This document shows positions 34,581 to 43,825 of a stretch of DNA of 61,653 nucleotides, one piece after another. The notes under the pieces were generated by a model. It was not told the DNA's origin, searched no databases, and saw only the letters and a list, made by a program, of their open reading frames with translations. How positions within the stretch are numbered: position 1 is the stretch's first letter; every line of letters begins with the position of its first letter. A program made the position numbers and the translations under genes. Source of the stretch: Magnetococcales bacterium (GTDB lineage: Bacteria; Pseudomonadota; Magnetococcia; Magnetococcales; DC0425bin3); assembly GCA_015228935.1 (NCBI GenBank), contig JADGCO010000007.1:14389-76041 (forward strand), written 5' to 3'.

Positions 34581-35560
34581 TACATGATCCGGTTTCTGCC
34601 GCTTCTCTTGGCATCATAGAGCATTTGATCCGCTGCCTGGAAAAGGGATTGTGGGTCACACTCCGGCGTGGGAACAATACTGGCAACACCCATGCTCAGG
34701 GTGACAATGGTGTCAACCGTGGAGTGATGATGGGGAATGCGCAGGTCGGCGACCGCTTTTTGAATTTTTTCTGCCAAATGGACCGCTCCAACCATGGGTG
34801 TTGACGGTAGAATACAGGCAAACTCTTCGCCGCCATAGCGGGCCACCAGGTCGGCACTGCGCTCCAGGGTCGCCGCCATGGCACTGGCGATATCTCTCAG
34901 GCATTGGTCCCCGGCCTGATGGCCGTAATTGTCGTTGAATTTTTTAAAATAATCGACATCAATGAGAATGGCCGCCAGGGAAACATCGCCCTGCCGGATG
35001 CTGCGACCCCACTCCTGACGCAAAAATTCATCCAAACGTCGCCGGTTGGCAATGCCGGTCAGGCCATCAATTGCGGCAATTTTCTTCAGCAGATCATTCT
35101 TGAGTTTGAGTTCAATATGGGCTTTGACCCTGGCCCGCAAGATGAAGGGTTTGATCGGTTTGGCTACATAGTCCACGCCACCGGCCTCGAAACCAATCGT
35201 CTCGAATTGCTCTTCATCCATGGCCGTGACAAAGATGACCGGAATTTCGTGCGTGGTGACGTGACTCTTCAAATCCCGGCACACTTCGTAACCATCCATT
35301 TCCGGCATGATGACATCAAGGAGAATCAAGTCAGGTTCCTTGCTCTCTGCCAATTCCCTGACTTTGCGTGGCTGGGTCGAAAACAAAACGCGGTAGTCAG
35401 GCTGAAGAATTTTCGCCAATACCTCGATATTGACAGGCTCGTCATCCACAACAAGAATAACAGGTTTTTTGATTGAATTTTCCATCCGGTTTTTCTTCAG
35501 TGCCGGCAGTTTAAAGTCAGGACCCGGGCCACCCCTGGCAAGATCATCAGGATTGTTCAT
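34562..35560 (-). CDS. response regulator with GGDEF diguanylate cyclase output
   Basis: A receiver domain (VILVVDDEP, phospho-Asp in LILLDVIMPEMDGYE) is joined to a GGDEF domain with DGLTGIANRR and the catalytic RYGGEEF. It should make c-di-GMP when phosphorylated (PleD/WspR class). The start is ambiguous: ATG 35560 overlaps the kinase stop by 14 bp and would allow coupling; ATG 35485 gives a shorter, cleaner receiver. The upstream hybrid kinase is the likely partner. Confidence 0.93.
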   Translation of the reverse strand: MNNPDDLARGGPGPDFKLPALKKNRMENSIKKPVILVVDDEPVNIEVLAKILQPDYRVLFSTQPRKVRELAESKEPDLILLDVIMPEMDGYEVCRDLKSHVTTHEIPVIFVTAMDEEQFETIGFEAGGVDYVAKPIKPFILRARVKAHIELKLKNDLLKKIAAIDGLTGIANRRRLDEFLRQEWGRSIRQGDVSLAAILIDVDYFKKFNDNYGHQAGDQCLRDIASAMAATLERSADLVARYGGEEFACILPSTPMVGAVHLAEKIQKAVADLRIPHHHSTVDTIVTLSMGVASIVPTPECDPQSLFQAADQMLYDAKRSGRNRIMYQTIFG

Positions 35561-38500
35561 TATAATCAACAAGCAAATCATTCACCAGTCTTGCGCCATC
35601 CTCAAATTCAAGATTGTCCAGACAGTGTTCGATCCTGGAGACGATCAAACCATCCACATGCAAAACCAGATGCATCTTGATGGATTTAAAAACTTCCCGG
35701 GCTTGAAAATCCTGGTCTTGAATCAAGCGATGCAATTCTCTCAAGCGGTCTTCAATCTGGTGTCCATTGCCGACAAGACCTTCACTCTCGCTTGAAGAGA
35801 GCCGGACCGGAAGGGGTTGCCAATGGGCAATGGCCTGGATCACATGTGCCACTTCCCCGGTCATGGCATGGATGGCCAGTTTGCATCCTGAAATGTCGTT
35901 TTGACGAATCATTTTTTCAATTTTGCCGGCCAGGAGCGCAACCTTTTTGGCCGAGACATTCCCGGCAGAACCTTTGATGCCATGGACCAGGCGTTGGATG
36001 CCTTCCATGTCGGACTGGTCAAGAAGTGTGGTCACTTCGGCACTCAAGGCTGCGTATTTATTTGCAAAAGCCGTGAGCAGTTTGTTCAGCAAATCAAAAT
36101 CCCCATCAAAACGCTCCAGGGCATCCTGAACGTCGATGCCATACAGTTCCGTCTGTGCCATCTTTTCCTGCCTGGCAGAAAGATCGCCAGGATTGGCAAT
36201 CACGGGCTGGGATTTTCGTCTGCTCTCCAGGAGAGGAGCCAGAACCCTGGCCAGCGTCTTGAACAGATTTTTGATATTGACCGGTTTGGTCATGTAGTCG
36301 TTCATGCCGAGGGCCAGACACCGTTCCTGTTCACTTTTCAGGGCATGGGCGGTCATGGCAATGATGGGCAATTGTGCCGGAGTCAATTTTTCGCGCAATT
36401 TTTGAGTGGCAACGTACCCATCCATGACCGGCATTTGCAGATCCATGAGGAGACAATCGAACTGGCCGTGGTGATTCAGAATACGTTCCACGGCAACCAG
36501 TCCGTTGGTGGCCCGCTCCGTGATGATGCCTGCCTTGCCGAGAATCCCTTCCGCCACCTGCCAGTTGACATCATGATCCTCGACAACAAGAACTCTGGCA
36601 CCCTGCAATATGTTCCGATGTTCCTGTGTTTCTGCATCGTCAATGGTTTCGTACAGCACCGGACTGTTGTCTCTACCATGCATATCCAGGATGGTGTTGA
36701 GCAGCACGGAAGGGGTGACCGGTTTGAGAATGACCCTTTGGATGCCGACATTCCTGGCCTCGGTCATGACATTGCGCCGGTCAAAGGCCGTCACCATGAC
36801 AACCATGGACGACCGGGCAATCTGGTCATTGTTGGATATGCGACGCGCCGTCTCGATGCCGTCCATGCCGGGCATGTGCCAATCAAGCAGGACCATGTCA
36901 TAGGGACGATTGTCCTGACGCATGGCCCGTTCGAGTTCACCGATGGCGGCTTCCCCCGACGTGACGGAAGTATGGGACAAGCCAAGTTCCCTGACCATGT
37001 TTTCGAGTATTTCACGGGCACTGTCATTATCATCGGCAATAAGAACCCGAAGAGACTCCAATTGGGCAGGTTTGACTGGCATCCTGGCTGCATCAACTGC
37101 GGACTGAAATTGTTTCTCGAACGATACGATAAAAGAAAATTTGCTTCCCGAACCCAATATACTGTTTACAAAAATTTCTCCCCCCATCATGCCCACAAGG
37201 CGTTTGCAGATGGCGAGGCCAAGCCCGGTCCCACCATAATTGCGTGTGGTCGAGGTATCGGCCTGGGAAAAAGCCTGGAACAAGCCATCAATCTGCTCTT
37301 GCGACAAGCCAATACCGGTATCCTTGACCGTAAATTCAAGCTTGATGGAATTTTCCATCTCTTCAATTGGATCAACACGAAAGACAACCTCGCCGGAACG
37401 GGTGAATTTGACCGCATTCGTGCCCAGATTGAGCAGAATCTGTTCCAGGCGCAACGCATCGCCAATCAAGGCACGGGGCAAAGTAGCCGGAACAGCAAAC
37501 ATCACTTCCAAGCCCTTTTCCTCGGCACGCAGAGAGATCATGCCGGATACCTTGCTCAGTACAGACTGGAGATTGAATGGAACGTGTTCCAGTTCCAGAT
37601 GACCAGCCTCAATTTTGGAAAAATCCAGAATGTCATCGATGATGCCAAGCAAGGTCTCGGCAGCGATCTGGATTTTTTGCATTTGCACCTGTTGGTTCGG
37701 TTCCAGATCAGATTGGGAGAGCAAATACCCCATACCGATGATGGTGTTCATGGGGGTACGTATTTCGTGGCTCATGTTGGCCAGAAAAATGCTCTTGGCC
37801 TGATTGGCTTTTTCGGCGGCATTCTTGGCTTCGAGCAGGGCGGCGTTCGCCTGTTGGCGTTCGGAAATGTCGCGAATCACGGCAGAGAAAAACCGCTGAT
37901 TCTCTGCACTGACCCAGGAATTCAGGGACATTTCCAGGGGAAGCTCCCGTCCATCCCTGTGGATTCCCGCCAGCTCGGTAATCTGATTGATCAGGGGTCC
38001 CCTGCCATCCTGATTCAGACAACGCAGAAAACCACGCCGATGGGCATCGCCGTAGCGCTCTGGAACCAAAAGATCCAGCTTCTTGCCAAGTATTTCTTCT
38101 TCCACATAGCCGAACAATATCTGGGCACCCTGGTTCCAGAAAATAATGTTCTGATCCTGGTCAACGGCAATGATGGCGTCCCATATGGAGGTGGTCACCG
38201 AACGAAAACGTTCTTCGCTGCTCTGGAGCAGGGAAAAGGTTTTTTCATGGCGCATGACTTCGTTGCGCAGCTCCAGATTGGCAGAAGCAGAATTGGCAAT
38301 GGCATCTTCGAGAGATTTCAATATCTGCTTGCGCAAGGTGATGTCGCGCAGATAGGCAGTAAAAAAGGTGGAATCCTGGCCGGGCGTCACGGTAATGGCA
38401 ACCTCCGTGGGAATGCGGGTCCCGTTGACATCCACGGAAACAAGTTCAATGTGGCGATTGATGACCCGCTTTTCGCCGGTGGCAAGATAACGGGCCATAC

Positions 38501-39752
38501 CGCGACGATGTGCGTCGCGCATTTCCTGGGGAATGATGGTCTCACGGATATCCTTGCCCAGGACATCCTCTTTGCGATAGCCGAATATTTTTTCCGCTGC
38601 CGGGTTGAATTCCAGAATATGACTTTCGGTATCAATGGAAATGATGGCATCCATCGCCGTGTCCAGAATGGCCCGCAATCGCTGTTCACTGTGGCGCAGA
38701 TCACTATTGGCACGCCGCAAGCGCCCCTCCAGGACAGTCAGGATGCGGTGAAACATCAACCCCAACAGTGCAGCGACACCCAGATTGCCCATCAAGAACA
38801 TCAGTAAATGCCGATTAGTAATCTGGTCCACGCTGGTATCGTTGAAGAGTGCCACAAGGCGCGCCACCGAACGTCCACCAATGTCCGACACGGGAACGGA
38901 AACAACATGGATGTGGTCACCTTTGTAAAGGGCTTTCAGCCTGCCGGATATGAGAGAAATTTTTTGGGTTCCCGTGCGTAAATGTTCGACCACTCCTGAC
39001 GGCATTTCAGCCAGGGTACTGGCGACCAGGACGGTATTGTCCAATTGTTCCCAGTCTGCACGCCGTTCAAGCAAAGACATGCCTTTTTCCCATGTCTTGC
39101 GATCAATGAACTTTTTGTTGAGAAACATCAATAAATCAAACCGCAAGATCGACTTGACCGGCTCCAGCAGTGACTGTACCTCCATGCCCAATTCAACAAA
39201 TCCGATCCGTCTGCCCTCCGCATTCCATGGCATCACAACCCGCAGGGTCAGGGTGTTGCTTGATCCCAGCTCCAGGCCATGTGTCACGACGCCATTTTTT
39301 TCTGCTTCCAGCAAAGTCTGGCGCTGGACAAGATCCCCATACCGTGCAGGATCATAAACACGCAGAAAGTTGACACGATCTGGACCGTGAAAATAAAAAT
39401 GGGTGATACCGTTTGCCTTTAATAAATTATCATGGAGTTTTTGAGTGTTGGCAAGCAACGTCTCCCGGTCCCGCGCCTGAAAGGGAACCCTGTAGCGTGG
39501 ATCACCCTGCAACAAATTGAGAATGGTCGTCATGGTGCGCACATTTTCTGTCAGGAAACCTTGCAAAGTTCCTGACACATCCTGTTTCACCTTGTCATAG
39601 GCCTCCATCTCCAGGGCATGACGTATCCAATCGATGGAAAGCGCAAAAAAAAACAACATCAACCCGGCAGATGCGACAAACGAAACCAGCAAAGGCCGTC
39701 GAATGCGCCAAGTGGGGGTCGCCGCATCAACCGCTCCGCCGGACTTGTCCAT
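35547..39752 (-). CDS. hybrid sensor histidine kinase (CACHE-PAS-PAS-HisKA-HATPase-REC-REC-HPt)
   Basis: The 1401-residue protein has two membrane helices (about 22-42 and about 310-335) around a periplasmic CACHE-like sensor. Then come two PAS domains with PAC segments, HisKA (SHEIRTPMN, His about 661), HATPase (GTGLGLAICKRLV), two receivers (LLDWHMPGMDG and LLMDLQMPVMDG) and a C-terminal HPt (HGIKGSAGN, about 1254). It is a full phosphorelay in one chain. The adjacent GGDEF regulator is the probable output. The periplasmic ligand cannot be told. Confidence 0.96.
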   Translation of the reverse strand: MDKSGGAVDAATPTWRIRRPLLVSFVASAGLMLFFFALSIDWIRHALEMEAYDKVKQDVSGTLQGFLTENVRTMTTILNLLQGDPRYRVPFQARDRETLLANTQKLHDNLLKANGITHFYFHGPDRVNFLRVYDPARYGDLVQRQTLLEAEKNGVVTHGLELGSSNTLTLRVVMPWNAEGRRIGFVELGMEVQSLLEPVKSILRFDLLMFLNKKFIDRKTWEKGMSLLERRADWEQLDNTVLVASTLAEMPSGVVEHLRTGTQKISLISGRLKALYKGDHIHVVSVPVSDIGGRSVARLVALFNDTSVDQITNRHLLMFLMGNLGVAALLGLMFHRILTVLEGRLRRANSDLRHSEQRLRAILDTAMDAIISIDTESHILEFNPAAEKIFGYRKEDVLGKDIRETIIPQEMRDAHRRGMARYLATGEKRVINRHIELVSVDVNGTRIPTEVAITVTPGQDSTFFTAYLRDITLRKQILKSLEDAIANSASANLELRNEVMRHEKTFSLLQSSEERFRSVTTSIWDAIIAVDQDQNIIFWNQGAQILFGYVEEEILGKKLDLLVPERYGDAHRRGFLRCLNQDGRGPLINQITELAGIHRDGRELPLEMSLNSWVSAENQRFFSAVIRDISERQQANAALLEAKNAAEKANQAKSIFLANMSHEIRTPMNTIIGMGYLLSQSDLEPNQQVQMQKIQIAAETLLGIIDDILDFSKIEAGHLELEHVPFNLQSVLSKVSGMISLRAEEKGLEVMFAVPATLPRALIGDALRLEQILLNLGTNAVKFTRSGEVVFRVDPIEEMENSIKLEFTVKDTGIGLSQEQIDGLFQAFSQADTSTTRNYGGTGLGLAICKRLVGMMGGEIFVNSILGSGSKFSFIVSFEKQFQSAVDAARMPVKPAQLESLRVLIADDNDSAREILENMVRELGLSHTSVTSGEAAIGELERAMRQDNRPYDMVLLDWHMPGMDGIETARRISNNDQIARSSMVVMVTAFDRRNVMTEARNVGIQRVILKPVTPSVLLNTILDMHGRDNSPVLYETIDDAETQEHRNILQGARVLVVEDHDVNWQVAEGILGKAGIITERATNGLVAVERILNHHGQFDCLLMDLQMPVMDGYVATQKLREKLTPAQLPIIAMTAHALKSEQERCLALGMNDYMTKPVNIKNLFKTLARVLAPLLESRRKSQPVIANPGDLSARQEKMAQTELYGIDVQDALERFDGDFDLLNKLLTAFANKYAALSAEVTTLLDQSDMEGIQRLVHGIKGSAGNVSAKKVALLAGKIEKMIRQNDISGCKLAIHAMTGEVAHVIQAIAHWQPLPVRLSSSESEGLVGNGHQIEDRLRELHRLIQDQDFQAREVFKSIKMHLVLHVDGLIVSRIEHCLDNLEFEDGARLVNDLLVDYNEQS

Positions 39753-39977
39753 AATACATACACCTTTTTATTCAAAATATTGCATTATAATCAACATAGA
39801 ACAATAGCCGATCTGCAATCCAGTCCGAGCATTGAATTATCAGAACTACGTTAAATAGTGATAACATTTGACAAATCTGTCAACAGAATTCTCAAATTTC
39901 TGAATATTACATTGGTCAATCAATATGCTGAAAATTTAAATGCCGTCTAAAATTTTTCAGAACATCAATTCAGCTTT

Positions 39978-40709
39978 TCAACCAGGCAATGGCACACCGG
40001 AGCTGAACCATCCGGATTTGGGCAGAAAGCGTTGTTCGATCCGTTGCCAGGTTTTTTCGCGCAGCAGGTGTTGGTAGAGGCCGTCGGTTTGGGGAGTGGC
40101 CAAATACAGCCCCACCACGACCAGATACATCAGGCCGGTGGCCAACCAATCCCGTGAATACAATTTCAGGGCTGACCCCAGGGAGTGTTGCATGCCCACC
40201 GGGTTGAACAGATTGAATCCATAAAGTTCATCCAGCAGGAGATGCACAAAAACCCCCATTCCGATGAATGTTCCCACCAGCCAGGCAGTCTGGCGGGGAA
40301 TGCCATACAAACCCCACGCCAGCAAGACCGTCAGAAACGTGAAGAAAAAAAGCGCCGGCAGGGAGTGAAAAATTCCCCGATGCACGGTGGCCCGGGTAAA
40401 AAGACGCAAAACCCCATGGCGTACCAGAAGATATCCTCCCGACCACAAAACGAGCAGTTCCAGGACCGAATACCGACCGGCCTGACTGAACATGAGCAAA
40501 AAAGAAAAGCAGATTGCCAAGGCCGTAAAAGCCATGGCCAATGGGGTGGAGTTATCGGCATCCAGATCGGGCAGGAGTCCACCGATGGTGGCTGCTGCAA
40601 AACAGGCCAGAGTCTCTCCCCAACCAATCTCCCCAGCCACGAGCAACGCCGTCGCCGCCATCCCCCCTGCCACAGCGGCCACCGAAAAATGAACGCGAAA
40701 ATTGGCCAT
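39978..40709 (-). CDS. YdjM/DUF457-type membrane-bound metal-dependent hydrolase-like protein
   Basis: The ~243-residue protein has five to six membrane helices. Conserved polar motifs of the YdjM family are HFSVAAVAGG, LLPDLDADNSTPL, HRGIFHSLP and HLLLDELYGFNLF. They put His and Asp residues at the membrane edge, as in LexA-regulated YdjM of E. coli. The reaction is unknown. The ATG at 40709 is chosen over the longer frame opening at 40754. Confidence 0.85.
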   Translation of the reverse strand: MANFRVHFSVAAVAGGMAATALLVAGEIGWGETLACFAAATIGGLLPDLDADNSTPLAMAFTALAICFSFLLMFSQAGRYSVLELLVLWSGGYLLVRHGVLRLFTRATVHRGIFHSLPALFFFTFLTVLLAWGLYGIPRQTAWLVGTFIGMGVFVHLLLDELYGFNLFNPVGMQHSLGSALKLYSRDWLATGLMYLVVVGLYLATPQTDGLYQHLLREKTWQRIEQRFLPKSGWFSSGVPLPG

Positions 40710-40775
40710 CGTCACCCTTGTTGAGAATCCTGTCACGAATCGATATCGTGGCAAGATCGAATTTCATCTTGCCAA

Positions 40776-41672
40776 TCAACCAGAAAAAATCTTGAGATGG
40801 AACAAGGCTGTCACAACATCCGCCAGGGCAATGCCGTACAGATAGACACATACCGCCGTGGCGGGTTGATTGCCCTGTTCCAGGAAGGCAGGATGGTTCA
40901 GGTCTCCAACCAGGGAAACCGGTGTACGATCAAAGGGAAACTCCTCTTGCAAAGAGCGGGAAAGCTGTGGCATATCGTCTGTAAACGACGGAAAACGTTG
41001 CCGAAATGAGGAACCCAGCAGATAACCTCCATCCTGGGCGATAAACAGGATCGGACCATGGATGGCATCGGTTTCGATCAAATGTTCTGCGGATCGGTTG
41101 TTGGTACAGGCGACGATGACGTTACAATTGGAAAAATCTCGTATCCCGTCCGCAACTTTCGCACATTCTGGAAAGAGCGCCGCATGTTTGTTGATATGTG
41201 TGGGACTGCCACGAATCAAAAATCGCTCGCATCCCCACAAGGTACGCAGGACCCATGCCGTCATCTGATTGATGCGTCCGGTGCCAATGAAACCAATGGT
41301 CAAATCACGACGCAGTCGGGGTGTACAGCGAAAATAGCGGTCCATGGCCAGCGCCGCCATCAAACCACAACGCAGGGCAGTAATGGTTTCAGCATCCTGA
41401 TCGACCAGCAGCGCGAAGGATTTGTCGTACACCACAACCCGTCCTCCCAGGCGATGGGTACCTTCGTCCACAAAGACCAGCTTGCTGCCGAAGGTTCCAT
41501 CGGACAGAACGGCCATCATCTGGTTCAGGTAGACAATCGGAACACCTTGCCCGTCAGCGTGCATGGTGAGACTTGTTTTCGGAGGATTGCGGTCCGGTGT
41601 TCTGATGGTGTACTCATGATCAAGCAAACGATACGCCGCTTCCAATGCTGCGGGCAACAGTGCTTTTGCCAT
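40776..41672 (-). CDS. ornithine cyclodeaminase / mu-crystallin family dehydrogenase (possibly SbnB-like)
   Basis: The 298-residue protein has the OCD family fold: an N-terminal substrate part (PPKTSLTMHADG, GSKLVFVDEGTH), the Rossmann loop IGFIGTGRINQMTAWVL, and SLVGDLNHPAF. The family includes ornithine cyclodeaminase, ketimine reductases and SbnB, which makes L-2,3-diaminopropionate. A dead cyclic-peptide exporter gene lies directly upstream, so a siderophore or non-ribosomal peptide context is possible; that is inference. Confidence 0.85.
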   Translation of the reverse strand: MAKALLPAALEAAYRLLDHEYTIRTPDRNPPKTSLTMHADGQGVPIVYLNQMMAVLSDGTFGSKLVFVDEGTHRLGGRVVVYDKSFALLVDQDAETITALRCGLMAALAMDRYFRCTPRLRRDLTIGFIGTGRINQMTAWVLRTLWGCERFLIRGSPTHINKHAALFPECAKVADGIRDFSNCNVIVACTNNRSAEHLIETDAIHGPILFIAQDGGYLLGSSFRQRFPSFTDDMPQLSRSLQEEFPFDRTPVSLVGDLNHPAFLEQGNQPATAVCVYLYGIALADVVTALFHLKIFSG

Positions 41673-41695
41673 GGCCGTCTTGATGTCACCTCACT

Positions 41696-41730
41696 TCAAA
41701 AAAAGCCTGTCAAAAGCTTTTTTGGCAGGC
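41696..41730 (-). terminator. rho-independent terminator between exporter remnant and OCD gene
   Basis: On the minus strand an 11-bp stem (GCCTGCCAAAA / TTTTGACAGGC, one G-U pair) is followed by seven T residues (41696-41704 side). It lies after the ABC-exporter remnant and just before the OCD start at 41672. Transcription of the exporter would have ended here, so the OCD gene needs its own start or readthrough. Confidence 0.75.
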
Positions 41731-41793
41731 CCCATCCTCTGCCCTGTCACCTCCATCGGGCAAAAGAGGTATGTGCCTGATCGTCTTTGCCTG

Positions 41794-42110
41794 TCAAGCA
41801 ACAATGCGCCCCTCAATCAATTTTATGATACGATCGGCTGCATAAAAATATCGATCTTCATGTGTCACTGCGATAATCTTCTTGCCCTTGCTGCGCAGAG
41901 CCGGAGGCAATACATCATAATAATACCTCCTGAAATTTTAATCCTGATCCACCGCCCATTCGTCGAATATATAGATTTCCTTCTGAGCCAGCATGGTTGC
42001 AACATAAGACAGACGTTTTCTCTGCCCCGTTGAAAGGTCTATGTGGGTAAACCGGCCATCGATAAAATTCGTATGGCGATCAAGATTCATTATTTTCAGC
42101 AAATGTCTGA
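41794..42110 (-). pseudogene. C-terminal remnant of a cyclic-peptide (SyrD/YojI-type) ABC exporter
   Basis: The frame encodes LLKIMNLDRHTNFIDGRF, LSTGQRKRLS (ABC signature), IYIFDEWAVDQD (Walker B), then a TAA at 41938-41940 where the family has a residue before NFRR. The same frame then continues with YYYDVLPPALRSKGKK, AVTHEDRYF and the terminal IIKLIEGRIVA. So one in-frame nonsense codon and loss of all upstream sequence, at the junction with the repeat at 42104, have inactivated it. Confidence 0.82.
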
Positions 42111-42219
42111 GAGGCTGTCTAATAACTTGTTAATTTCCAAAACAAAAAAAACAAAACAAAAAAATAACAAATGAAAAACTGGGATGGAGGTCCAGGAGGA
42201 AGGGCTGTGCCCTTCCTCC
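42104..42219 (-). repeat. intergenic repeat, copy B, with adjoining perfect palindrome
   Basis: 42104-42137 is the exact reverse complement of 31017-31050, and the similarity continues to about 42207. An 11-bp perfect palindrome (GGAGGAAGGGC/GCCCTTCCTCC, 42195-42219) overlaps the far end. The repeat abuts the broken 5' end of the exporter remnant. The following stretch to 42535 has no convincing gene. Confidence 0.8.
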
Positions 42220-42535
42220 AGAAAAATTTGAAATATAAACCGAATTTTTACTTCCCCCATTTGAGGATCTTCTCTGTTTCACCTCACATGGGTCAACAAA
42301 AATGGGCATCACTCATTTATTCGAGGATGAATGCCCAAAAATCAGAAAGCCTAGTTTACCTGAGCCAGGGATTGGGCACAGACGCGGAAAGTCAGGTACC
42401 GGCTGCAACCGGAGAAAAAAGAGAGGAGAGGAATGCGTTTCGCCCTGTATGGATAAACTGCGGGAAGTCCGCCAAAAAGACACCGATGCGTCAGTTTGCC
42501 TTGAGGAGAAAATACCCGGTAACTATTTTATTTAC

Positions 42536-42584
42536 TGGTAGCGAGGGGGGGACTTGAACCCCCGACCTCCGGATTATGAATCCG
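42536..42584 (-). other. 3' fragment of a tRNA-Met gene (att-like remnant)
   Basis: Read on the minus strand the segment has an anticodon loop TTCATAA (CAT) with its CGGA/TCCG stem, a T arm GGGGG-TTCAAGT-CCCCC, and the end CCTCGCTACCA. The D arm and the 5' acceptor strand are missing. Such 3' halves mark the far junction of elements integrated into tRNA genes. By its orientation the element would lie to the right (higher coordinates), but no intact tRNA or integrase is present in this window. Confidence 0.75.
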
Positions 42585-42732
42585 TGCCAAAACTTTCTTA
42601 TTGCCACAAAAAGCCTCTAAAAACGTCAATTTACCATACCCCTTTTATGGGTTATAGTGGCTGTTTGTGGCATTATGGCGCTATAAAATGGACACAATGT
42701 GGACATCCCAAACCAACAGAGAATACCCAAAA

Positions 42733-42990
42733 TCAGCGATACACCACTCCCCGATGGGCAATCTTGACCACCAGAATCAACAACTGATCATCCTCAATGG
42801 CGTACAGAACCCGATAATCTCCGACTCGGATGCGCCATACGTTGGGCATGTTTTCCAACTTCAAAGATCCCGATGGCCTGGGATTGGATTCCAAACTGAC
42901 TATCTTCCGGACGATACGACTGCGCACCTTTGGGTCCAATTTGCGGACCTGCTTCAGGGCAATGTTGTCCCAGATCACAGAGTAAGTCAT
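42733..42990 (-). CDS. RelE/ParE-family toxin
   Basis: The 85-residue protein has the RelE fold pattern: MTYSVIWDNIALKQVRKLD, SNPRPSGSLKL, WRIRVGDYRVLYAIEDDQL and VVKIAHR. It should cleave mRNA on the ribosome or, in the ParE class, act on gyrase. Its start overlaps the antitoxin stop by 4 bp. The start ATG 42990 is chosen; the frame opens at 43017. Confidence 0.92.
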   Translation of the reverse strand: MTYSVIWDNIALKQVRKLDPKVRSRIVRKIVSLESNPRPSGSLKLENMPNVWRIRVGDYRVLYAIEDDQLLILVVKIAHRGVVYR

Positions 42991-43232
42991 GAAAACTCTT
43001 CCCTGGTCAACCCACACTCTTTCAATACGTCGTCCATGGTGACAACGTTTTCAGGGTTCTGACGGTAGGCATCCAATGCCTTGCGTGCATCTTCCATATC
43101 CTGTCGGTCTTCCCACGCTTCAAGATAGTGGCTCAAGGCATCCTCGACCAACTCTTTTGGGGCCTTCCCAGTTTGGTCAGACATGAAAAGCAGTTCCTTC
43201 TCCAACTCCTGTGACAACTCAAATGTTCCCAT
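42987..43232 (-). CDS. RelB-like antitoxin (ribbon-helix-helix type)
   Basis: The 81-residue protein begins MGTFELSQELEKELLFMSDQTGKAPKEL, which fits an RHH strand and helix, and has an acidic C-terminus that would wrap the toxin (VTMDDVLKECGLTREEF). The gene order antitoxin-toxin with a 4-bp overlap is typical of relBE. The longer frame to 43418 is not supported by a ribosome site and crosses AT-rich DNA. Confidence 0.88.
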   Translation of the reverse strand: MGTFELSQELEKELLFMSDQTGKAPKELVEDALSHYLEAWEDRQDMEDARKALDAYRQNPENVVTMDDVLKECGLTREEFS

Positions 43233-43378
43233 ATGGAACCTCCCTGTTAGATAGCAACTCAGCCTTGTCTTATTATGCATAACTCCATCAAGGTGGTCAA
43301 TATCAATATTTTCGATGGCGTAGTTTATCGAGTTGCATCCCCTTTTTTGCCGTAGGCAAAAAAAATCAACTAAATCCT

Positions 43379-43660
43379 TGTGGGTAACCACCAAAAAGGA
43401 CTTGCAGACACGCACCAACTTTATAGGCGGTTATCCACAAGCACTTGGTGCCTGTTGCTGTTGCTGTTTTTTGCTTTTTAGAAATCTTTTTTGAAATTTT
43501 GCGGCTTGTGGACTAACCGCTTTAGCGGTTATCCACATGCTGTTTCAGAACGTGCATCAAATTTGGATGCTTTTTCTGTGGATAACTGCAAGCTCGGATT
43601 TGCAGGCACGAACTTACTATATGCGGTTATCCATAGAAAAAGATCGTGGCTTGTGGATAA
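43379..43660. other. cluster of DnaA boxes (candidate replication origin or DnaA-binding locus)
   Basis: Four perfect 9-mers TTATCCACA occur at 43431-43439 (+), 43529-43537 (+), 43577-43585 (-) and 43652-43660 (-). One-mismatch boxes lie at 43379-43387 (-) and 43627-43635 (+). A perfect AACCGCT-TT-AGCGGTT palindrome abuts the second box, T-rich DNA lies between boxes, and a 20-bp-period pair GGGATTATSAGGGA follows at 43728-43761. The 1087-bp gap (43233-44319) has no gene. Confidence 0.65.
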
Positions 43661-43825
43661 CGCATCCCGGTGTGGGGAGACAATCAGAACTGGACTGAGA
43701 GAAAATAACAAAAAAACAAAAAAATCCGGGATTATCAGGGACTTTACGGGATTATGAGGGATCGCAGTCCAGCTTGAGATGTTTATCAAAAATGGACAAA
43801 ACAGCGCAAAAAATGGTCTTTTTTA

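Noticed and set aside
35901-38807. A 968-codon open frame on the plus strand
   Set aside because: It is fully antisense to the hybrid histidine kinase, whose domains are all recognisable; the plus-strand translation has no domain pattern and is a shadow of biased codon use.
41794-42110. A frameshift in the ABC-exporter remnant
   Set aside because: On re-reading, both halves are in one frame, with a single TAA at 41938-41940 between them, so it is a nonsense change.
42171-42557. A 128-codon frame between the repeat and the tRNA fragment
   Set aside because: Its translation has no hydrophobic or domain pattern, it starts inside the repeat and it runs into the tRNA remnant.
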